A stretch of 64,000 nt of DNA, taken from NCBI RefSeq assembly GCF_001741865.1, contig NZ_CP017147.1, positions 5,881,001 to 5,945,000 on the forward strand. The letters run 5' to 3'. Shown piece by piece: positions 58,901-64,000 of the stretch. Positions within the stretch are counted from its first letter, which is position 1. Each line of letters begins with the position of its first letter. Position numbers and translations under genes: made by a program. This DNA is from Bosea vaviloviae. Lineage in GTDB: Bacteria > Pseudomonadota > Alphaproteobacteria > Rhizobiales > Beijerinckiaceae. The notes beneath the pieces are model-generated. The model worked only from the letters and a program-made list of their open reading frames with translations. It was not told the origin of the DNA and did not search any database.

Positions 58901-60442
58901 TCAGTTGGCGAGCGTGACTTCCCACATCCTGAGCTTCGACTGCCAGGGCTGGAAGCCCGTGATGCGCTTGTTGATCGCCATCACGTCGATGCCGTTGAAG
59001 AGGAAGATCAGCGGCACCTCGTCGATAATGCGCTTGTGCAGGTCGTCGACGATGGCCTGACGCTGCGCCTTGTCGGTGATCAGCATCAGCTTGTCGATCT
59101 GGGCCTGGCCCTCGGCCGAGTCGTAGACCTTGCGCGGCTGCTTGTCCTTGGGTCCCGAAAACTGCTCGAAGGCGATCGCGGGGTCGAAGCGGGCCGAAAA
59201 AGAGAAGGACTGCATCTGGTAGCTGCCCTTGCTGAAGCGGTCGAGCTGGGTCGCCCAGTCAAGCACCTCTATCTCGGCGTTGATTCCGACAGCCTGCAGC
59301 ATCTGCTGTGCGACGACGGCAGCCGGGAAGCTCGGCACGGTGCCACGCTTGTTGGCCAGGATCGCGATCTTCTCGCCCTTGTAGCCGGACTCCTTGACGA
59401 GTTGCTTGGCTTTGGCGGGGTCGTAGACATGACCCTTCTTCTCGACCTCTCCGAAATAGCTTGAGCCGGAATAGATCGGCGAGTTGTTGGGTTTGCCGAG
59501 GTCGTTGTAGAACGAGGCCACGACCTCATCCATGTCGAGGGCGGCGGCAATGGCCTGGCGCAGCTTCTTGTTGCCCATCACCGCGTCGCGGGTCTGGATC
59601 AGGAAGACGTGGCGCACGGCGTTCGGCGCAGTCGCAACCGCGAGCTTGGGAATCTTGCGGATCTCCCCGACATCGCTCGGCAGGATCTCGGCCATGTCGA
59701 GCGCGCCCGAGGTCAGGCCCGCCTTCACCGTCGCCGGATCCTTGACGATCAGGAACTTGACCTCCTTGAGCAGCGGACGCTTGGAGCCGACATAGCCGTC
59801 CGCGCGCCCGTCCTTCGGCGATTTGTAGCCGTCGAAAGCGGTCATCGTGAAGAACTCGCCGCGCTTCCATTCGCCGAATTTGTAAGGTCCGGTACCGATC
59901 GGCTTGTCGAAGGAGCCATCGGGCTTGACCGAATCCTTGTGGATGATCGCGGTCATGGCGCAGTCGGTCCGGGCCAGCGTGTCGAGGAAGAGCGCGTTGG
60001 GCTGGGCGATCGTCATCACCACCGTCAGGGCGTCGGGCGCCGTCACGCTCTCGACCTTGAGGCCGGAGCGGCCATCGAACTCCGAAGTGCAGCGCCAGTC
60101 CGTCTTGGGATCCATGTAGCGATTCCAGCTCCACAGCACGTCGGCGGAGGTCAGCTCCGCGCCGTTGTGGAACTTGACGCCCTGGCGCAGGGTGAAGGTG
60201 TAGGTCTTGCCGTCAGCCGAGCGGTCGACCTTCTCGGCGAGCAGCGGCTGGGCCACGCCGCCCTCGTTATACCCGACCAGCCCCTCGACCATCTGCAAGG
60301 CGAAGTCGTCGGTGTTGTCGTCGCGGTTGACGCCGGGATTGATGCTGCGGACATCGGCCGCCACCGCAACGGTGAGCGACTGCGCGGCAGCGGGGCCAGC
60401 CATTGCGGCGAGCATGAAGGCGGAAGCGAGTACACGGTTCAT
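58901..60442 (-). CDS. Family-5 (peptide/nickel type) periplasmic binding protein
   Basis: A 513-residue receptor of the DppA/OppA fold. Signal sequence MNRVLASAFMLAAMAGPAAA ends at AAAQ. The mature protein has VRSINPGVNRDDNTDDFALQ, FTLRQGVKFHNGAELTSADV, RYMDPKTDWRC and KPIGTGPYKFGEWKRGEFF. ATG 60442 is preferred to ATG 60448 because AGGGGA is then 6 nt upstream. It is clearly paralogous to the binding protein at 62118-63704, sharing most of these blocks. Probable ligand: a peptide or other amide. Confidence 0.93.
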   Translation of the reverse strand: MNRVLASAFMLAAMAGPAAAQSLTVAVAADVRSINPGVNRDDNTDDFALQMVEGLVGYNEGGVAQPLLAEKVDRSADGKTYTFTLRQGVKFHNGAELTSADVLWSWNRYMDPKTDWRCTSEFDGRSGLKVESVTAPDALTVVMTIAQPNALFLDTLARTDCAMTAIIHKDSVKPDGSFDKPIGTGPYKFGEWKRGEFFTMTAFDGYKSPKDGRADGYVGSKRPLLKEVKFLIVKDPATVKAGLTSGALDMAEILPSDVGEIRKIPKLAVATAPNAVRHVFLIQTRDAVMGNKKLRQAIAAALDMDEVVASFYNDLGKPNNSPIYSGSSYFGEVEKKGHVYDPAKAKQLVKESGYKGEKIAILANKRGTVPSFPAAVVAQQMLQAVGINAEIEVLDWATQLDRFSKGSYQMQSFSFSARFDPAIAFEQFSGPKDKQPRKVYDSAEGQAQIDKLMLITDKAQRQAIVDDLHKRIIDEVPLIFLFNGIDVMAINKRITGFQPWQSKLRMWEVTLAN

Positions 60443-60481
60443 AACCATTCCCCTTGTTGTTCTTGAATGCTGTGCTGGCGC

Positions 60482-61366
60482 TCAGGCGGCCTTGGCCGCG
60501 CCACCGCGTCGGCGGGCGAGCACATCGGCGAAGAAATCCTGTACGCGCGGCACGGCCCTCAGGCCGTCATGGGCCATGTTGGGCACGAGATCGAAGCGCA
60601 CCGACACGCCCGCGGCCTCGAAGGATTTCTGCAGGCTCGCCAGCCGCTCGGGGCGCGTCGCGCCGGCATGGTTGGCGTCCGGCATCCAGTTGCGGCCGCC
60701 CTGCTTGTGGGTGATCTCCCAGGTCTCGAGATCGGCCGCGCCGACGATCATCTGCACCGGAACCTGGCGCATCGCCTCGATATCGGGAGCCACTCCGAAG
60801 AGCTGCGCCATATTGCGGGTGCCGACCCACCAGTCACGCGTCGGGTCGAGCAAGGTCACCGAGCCCGGCGCGCCGATCGAGCAGGCCCAGAGCTTCTGCG
60901 GCTGCAGCATCAGGAAGCGATGGGCGAAATGGCCGCCACCGGAATAGCCGAACAGGGCGAAGCGATCGATGCTCACGCCATAGCGCTGCGCCACCTCGTC
61001 GACCATGGCGAGCAGGACATGGTCATAACGGATCGCGCCCTCGCGCATATATTTGAAGCCGTCGCGATTGTCGTCGCCGAGCACGCCGATCGGAAACAGC
61101 GGCGCCAGCACGACGCAATTGTTCCAGCGTGCGAATTCCTCGAAGGCGTCGCGATAGCCGGTGAAGCCGCGCCCGGTTCCATGCATGGCGACGACGAGTT
61201 CCGGTGGCTCGCCGCCCTGCCCCAGCGTCTTGGGCACATAGAGGCAGTAGCTGAAGCGCGGATCGGCCTTGCAGGCGATCACCGGAGTCGGGCCGAGGTC
61301 GTAGAGCGCGCGAGCGATCGCGGCGGCGTCTTCCGGCTGGGAGGAGGCGGTTGCGGGAGCGGTCAT
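60482..61366 (-). CDS. Alpha/beta-hydrolase fold enzyme
   Basis: A 294-residue hydrolase, likely cytoplasmic because no signal peptide is evident. Oxyanion loop MHGTGRGFTGYRD near 61-73, nucleophile Ser142 in ALFGYSGGGHFAHRFL, and the expected His in VPNMAHDGLRAVP near 265. It resembles esterase/poly(3-hydroxybutyrate) depolymerase-like and prolyl-oligopeptidase-like hydrolases. First gene of the seven-gene operon running to 52678, preceded by an 18-bp palindrome. AAAGG precedes ATG 61366. It may cleave an ester or amide in the imported substrate. Confidence 0.83.
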   Translation of the reverse strand: MTAPATASSQPEDAAAIARALYDLGPTPVIACKADPRFSYCLYVPKTLGQGGEPPELVVAMHGTGRGFTGYRDAFEEFARWNNCVVLAPLFPIGVLGDDNRDGFKYMREGAIRYDHVLLAMVDEVAQRYGVSIDRFALFGYSGGGHFAHRFLMLQPQKLWACSIGAPGSVTLLDPTRDWWVGTRNMAQLFGVAPDIEAMRQVPVQMIVGAADLETWEITHKQGGRNWMPDANHAGATRPERLASLQKSFEAAGVSVRFDLVPNMAHDGLRAVPRVQDFFADVLARRRGGAAKAA

Positions 61367-61388
61367 GGCGCGCCTTTCAATTGGCGTA

Positions 61389-61406
61389 ATAATTGGCGCC
61401 AATTAT
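61389..61406. promoter_or_regulatory. 18-bp palindromic operator between the hydrolase operon and GntR gene
   Basis: Perfect palindrome ATAATTGGCGCCAATTAT, 23 bp from the hydrolase ATG and about 70 bp from the GntR ATG. An additional AATTGGCG direct copy sits at 61379-61386, 12 bp from the one within the palindrome. The site is well placed to bind the adjacent GntR regulator and control the minus-strand operon. Confidence 0.7.
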
Positions 61407-61473
61407 GTTGCATGTTACTGCAGGGCTCGCAACGCCCCGATGCGACAAATCCGGAATCTGCTAAAGACACCCG

Positions 61474-62175
61474 ATGACGACTCGTCCGATCCGCCAGAGA
61501 GAGAAGCGCGCGCTGGCCAGCGAGATCGCGCAAGCGATCCATATGCGCGCCTACCGGCCGGGCGAGTGGCTGCGCCAGATCGACCTCGAGGAGGCCTTCA
61601 AGGCGACGCGTTTCGACGTGCGCAGCGCGCTCGACGAGCTGGCGGTGCGCAAGACGATCGAGCATGTCCCCAATCGCGGCTACCGCGTCGCCGAGATCGA
61701 CCTGAAGACCCAGCACGCGATCCGGGACACCCGCGTCATCCTGGAGACCGCCGCCGCGCCCGGCATCGTCGCCGGCATCGACGCCGCGACGATCGCGCGA
61801 TTGAGCGAGCTCGCCGAGCGCTTCAGCCAGGCGGTTCTGAGCGGCACGCGCATCGAGCAGAGCGAAATCAACAGCGCCTTCCACCATCTGATGTATGCGG
61901 CCTGCGGCAACCCCGTGCTCGAAGAGACGATCTGGGGGCTGAGGGACCGCTCGCGCGGCTCCTCCGTCACCGTCTGGAGTTCGCATCAGGCGCTGCTCAA
62001 CAGCGACCGCGACCACCACGCCATGGTCGAGGCGCTGCGTGCAGGCGATGCGACGCGCCTCGCCGGGCTGATCGCCCATCATATCGTCAAGGACATGATC
62101 GAGGCCCAGGCGCACGCTCAGCCATCGACCGAAACCTCCCAGAGCCGGGGCAGCGAGGTCGGAGACGAGGTGTAA
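61474..62175 (+). CDS. GntR family (FadR/FCD subfamily) transcriptional regulator
   Basis: A 233-residue regulator with a winged HTH (about 10-75): LASEIAQAIHMRAYRPGEWL, RQIDLEEAFKATRFDVRSAL and DELAVRKTIEHVPNRGYRV. The FCD domain (about 80-220) has ETAAAPGIVAGIDAATIARL and NSAFHHLMYAACGNPVLEET with metal-ligand His residues. The 3' end overlaps the end of the convergent binding-protein gene by 58 nt. It faces away from the operon across the 18-bp palindrome. Confidence 0.9.
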   Translation: MTTRPIRQREKRALASEIAQAIHMRAYRPGEWLRQIDLEEAFKATRFDVRSALDELAVRKTIEHVPNRGYRVAEIDLKTQHAIRDTRVILETAAAPGIVAGIDAATIARLSELAERFSQAVLSGTRIEQSEINSAFHHLMYAACGNPVLEETIWGLRDRSRGSSVTVWSSHQALLNSDRDHHAMVEALRAGDATRLAGLIAHHIVKDMIEAQAHAQPSTETSQSRGSEVGDEV

Positions 62176-63704
62176 CCCTTGACCCGCTTCGAGAAGGCGC
62201 CGCCGACGGTGCCGTTATAGAGCATCACCATCGGCACATCGGCGATGAAGCGCTTGTGCAGCTCGTCGAAGATCGCCTGGCGTTCGGCCTTGCCGGCAAC
62301 GACCATCGACTTTTCAAGCAGCGCCTGCACCTGCGGATCGTCCCAGAGCTTGCGCGGCTGCTTGTCCTTCGGGCCGGTCATCGATTCGAAGGACAGCGAC
62401 GGATCGAGCCGCCCCGAATAGGGGAAGGCCTGGATCTGGTAATTGCCCTTGTTGTAGCGGTCGAGCTGCGTCGCCCATTCCAGTACTTCGATCTCGATAT
62501 TGATCCCGGCCGCCTTCAGCATCTGCTGGGCGATGACGGCAGAGTCGAAGCTCTGGGAGTAGCGCTTGTTCGCCAGCATGACGATCTTCTCGCCCTTGTA
62601 GCCGGCCTCGGCGAGCAGCTTCTTCGCCGCTGCGGGATCGTATTTCACGCCCTGCTGCTCGACCGGGCCGTGATAGGCCGAAAGCGCCGGAACGATCGAC
62701 TGATTGGGCTTGCCGATGCCGTCGGTCACCGCGCCGACGAGCTCGTCGGTATCGATCGCGGCCGCGATGGCACGGCGCAGCTTGACGTTGCCCATCACCG
62801 GGTCGCGCGTCTGGATGATCAGCCCGACAAGCCCCATGCTGGAGACGACGGACAGCGATACCTTGTCGCTCTTCTTGAGCTCGGCGATATCGGCATTGGC
62901 GACGTCGGGGACGACATCGACATCGCCGCGCGTCAACGCAGCCTTGGCGGTGGCGCTGTCGGGGATGATGACGAAGCGAAGCTCGTCGACGAGCGGCCGC
63001 TTCGCCCCGGTCAAACCGTCGATCTTGCCGGGCAGGGACGCGTAGTCGGCGAAGCGCTCCAGCTTGATGTATTCGCCGCGCTTCCACTCGCCGAGCTTGA
63101 ACGGGCCGGTTCCGATCGGCTTGTCGAAGCTGCCATCGGCCTTAACGGAATCCTTGTGCAGGATGCCCGTCATGGCGCAGTCGGTGCGCGCCAATGAGGT
63201 CAGGAACAGAGCGCTCGGCTTGTCCAGCGTGAACACGACAGTGCGCGTATCAGGCGCCGTCACGCTCTCGACCTTGACCGTGCCACGCCCGTCGAATTCG
63301 GACAGGCAGCGCCAATCCGTCTTCGGATCCATGTAGCGGTTCCAGCTCCAGAGCACGTCCTCCGAGCTCAGGCTGGCGCCGTTGTGGAACTTCACGCCCT
63401 GGCGCAGCGTGAAGCTGTAGGTCTTGCCGTCGCCGGAAATCTCGACCTTTTCGGCCAGCAGCGGCTTGGGCAAGGCGTCCTCGCCATAGGCGACCAGCCC
63501 CTCGACCATATGGAGCACGACGCCGTCGGTGTTGTGGTCGCGGTTGACGCCGGGATTGATCGAACGGATGTCGAAGGGCAATTGAACGCGCAGGCTGCTC
63601 GCCTGCGCCGAAGCGGTGATCGTCACGCCCAGCATGAGGCCGGCGACGAGACTTGCGGCGGGACTTGCAACAGGACTTGCGAACCACGAATTCCATCGAC
63701 GCAT
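62118..63704 (-). CDS. Family-5 periplasmic binding protein (paralogue)
   Basis: A 528-residue receptor. The N-terminus has a small repeat (SPVASPAAS) in a signal sequence ending TASAQAS. FDIRSINPGVNRDHNTDGVV, FTLRQGVKFHNGASLSSEDV, RYMDPKTDWRC and KPIGTGPFKLGEWKRGEYI match the paralogue at 58901-60442 nearly word for word. ATG 63704 is chosen over ATG 63710 because of spacing from GAGGGG. It follows the C45-like gene and converges on GntR. It lacks its own permeases here and may share those at 57106-58865. Confidence 0.92.
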   Translation of the reverse strand: MRRWNSWFASPVASPAASLVAGLMLGVTITASAQASSLRVQLPFDIRSINPGVNRDHNTDGVVLHMVEGLVAYGEDALPKPLLAEKVEISGDGKTYSFTLRQGVKFHNGASLSSEDVLWSWNRYMDPKTDWRCLSEFDGRGTVKVESVTAPDTRTVVFTLDKPSALFLTSLARTDCAMTGILHKDSVKADGSFDKPIGTGPFKLGEWKRGEYIKLERFADYASLPGKIDGLTGAKRPLVDELRFVIIPDSATAKAALTRGDVDVVPDVANADIAELKKSDKVSLSVVSSMGLVGLIIQTRDPVMGNVKLRRAIAAAIDTDELVGAVTDGIGKPNQSIVPALSAYHGPVEQQGVKYDPAAAKKLLAEAGYKGEKIVMLANKRYSQSFDSAVIAQQMLKAAGINIEIEVLEWATQLDRYNKGNYQIQAFPYSGRLDPSLSFESMTGPKDKQPRKLWDDPQVQALLEKSMVVAGKAERQAIFDELHKRFIADVPMVMLYNGTVGGAFSKRVKGYTSSPTSLPRLWEVSVDG

Positions 63705-63758
63705 CGGCATGTTCCCCTCTTTTTTATGACGAGCTGTTCGGCCGGCAGGTGGATTCCG

Positions 63759-64000
63759 CTATTCGGCGGCCTGCGCGAGCGTGACCGGCTCGTCCGTCAG
63801 GCTGTAGCGCGTGAAGACCCGGTTCAGCGCCGGCAGCAGAGCGACCTCCATGCTCCCCTTGGCCGGCTCCATGATCACCATCGCGACGGTGGCCGACAGA
63901 TTGCCGGCGTCGTTGAGGCGCGGCGGCCGGCAGACCGAATGGGGGGTAAGAAAATCGTCGAAGAAGGCGTGCTTGAGGTCAGCGACCGTCAGCTTCCCGC
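63759..64000 (-). CDS. C45 / acyl-CoA:6-aminopenicillanate acyltransferase-like protein (partial)
   Basis: The C-terminal 80 residues of a gene that enters from the right edge. Visible: LTVADLKHAFFDDFLTPHSV, CRPPRL, a VAMVIMEPAKGSMEVALLPA strand pair and the end TLAQAAE before the TAG at 63759. The order DLK...HxVCRxP...VAxVIMxP...MEVA resembles the tail of C45-type Ntn-hydrolases (penicillin acyltransferase family), which process amides. The catalytic N-terminus is out of view, so this is tentative. It ends 55 nt before the binding-protein gene in the same direction. Confidence 0.55.
   Translation of the reverse strand, partial: GKLTVADLKHAFFDDFLTPHSVCRPPRLNDAGNLSATVAMVIMEPAKGSMEVALLPALNRVFTRYSLTDEPVTLAQAAE

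Overview
The window is high-GC alphaproteobacterial chromosome, most likely from the order Hyphomicrobiales and plausibly a Bosea-like genus. This rests on the CtrA / SciP / FlbD cell-cycle and flagellar set, on a fliF-fliG-fliH-fliN-flbD gene order like that of Caulobacter relatives, on GANTC sites beside cell-cycle promoters, and on several intergenic palindromic repeats of a kind common in this order. The genus is my inference. Two genes are cut by the edges: ctrA on the left and a C45/penicillin-acyltransferase-like gene on the right. I see no prophage, insertion sequence, CRISPR array or rRNA. Region 1 (1 to about 24.1 kb) is the flagellar and cell-cycle block: ctrA, fliI, fliJ, flhA, flbD, fliN, fliH, fliG, fliF, sciP, flgD and fliK. 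CtrA-box-like sequences lie upstream of fliF, flhA and sciP, and a good sigma-54 (-24/-12) promoter with an IHF-like site lies upstream of fliK-flgD. This fits a cascade from CtrA (held back by SciP) to FlbD plus sigma-54. The block is interrupted by unrelated cargo: two MFS transporters, a DUF1304 protein, two acetyltransferases, a UPF0104-type membrane protein, an EamA exporter, and a pair of paralogous small Tat-signal-like proteins with Tyr/Arg-rich tails around an MFS gene. mnmA, a small-molecule or lipid methyltransferase and an elongator tRNA-Met(CAT) follow. Region 2 (24.1 to 27.9 kb) holds an unknown Ser/Thr/His-rich protein, a UDP-glucuronate 4-epimerase-like gene and an unusual membrane chemoreceptor. 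Region 3 (27.9 to 41.3 kb) is catabolic. A divergent sugar-acid locus has an SMP-30 lactonase, an RraA-like protein and a Bug-type binding protein on one side, and a GntR regulator, a DapA-family lyase and an IlvD/Edd-type dehydratase on the other. A complete polar amino-acid ABC operon, a second Bug protein, a 3-hydroxyacyl-CoA-dehydrogenase-like enzyme and an Asp/Glu-racemase-like protein follow. Region 4 (41.3 to 45.4 kb) holds surface-polysaccharide genes: a mannose-1-phosphate guanylyltransferase, a WbaP/ExoY-type initiating sugar transferase, a VanZ-like protein and a small zinc-ribbon protein. Region 5 (45.5 to 52.6 kb) begins with two adjacent 78-bp palindromic elements. After them come a LysR gene, an Ehu-like binding protein with two permeases, an M20 amidohydrolase, a cystathionine beta-lyase-like enzyme and an AapJ-like binding protein, which suggests uptake and cleavage of an N-acylated sulphur amino acid. 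Region 6 (52.7 to 64 kb) is a peptide/amide system. A GntR regulator and a perfect 18-bp palindrome sit between it and a seven-gene operon: hydrolase, family-5 binding protein, DppB/DppC-like permeases, a fused two-domain ATPase, a CapA-like protein and a gamma-glutamyltranspeptidase. On the other side are a paralogous family-5 binding protein and the C45-like hydrolase.
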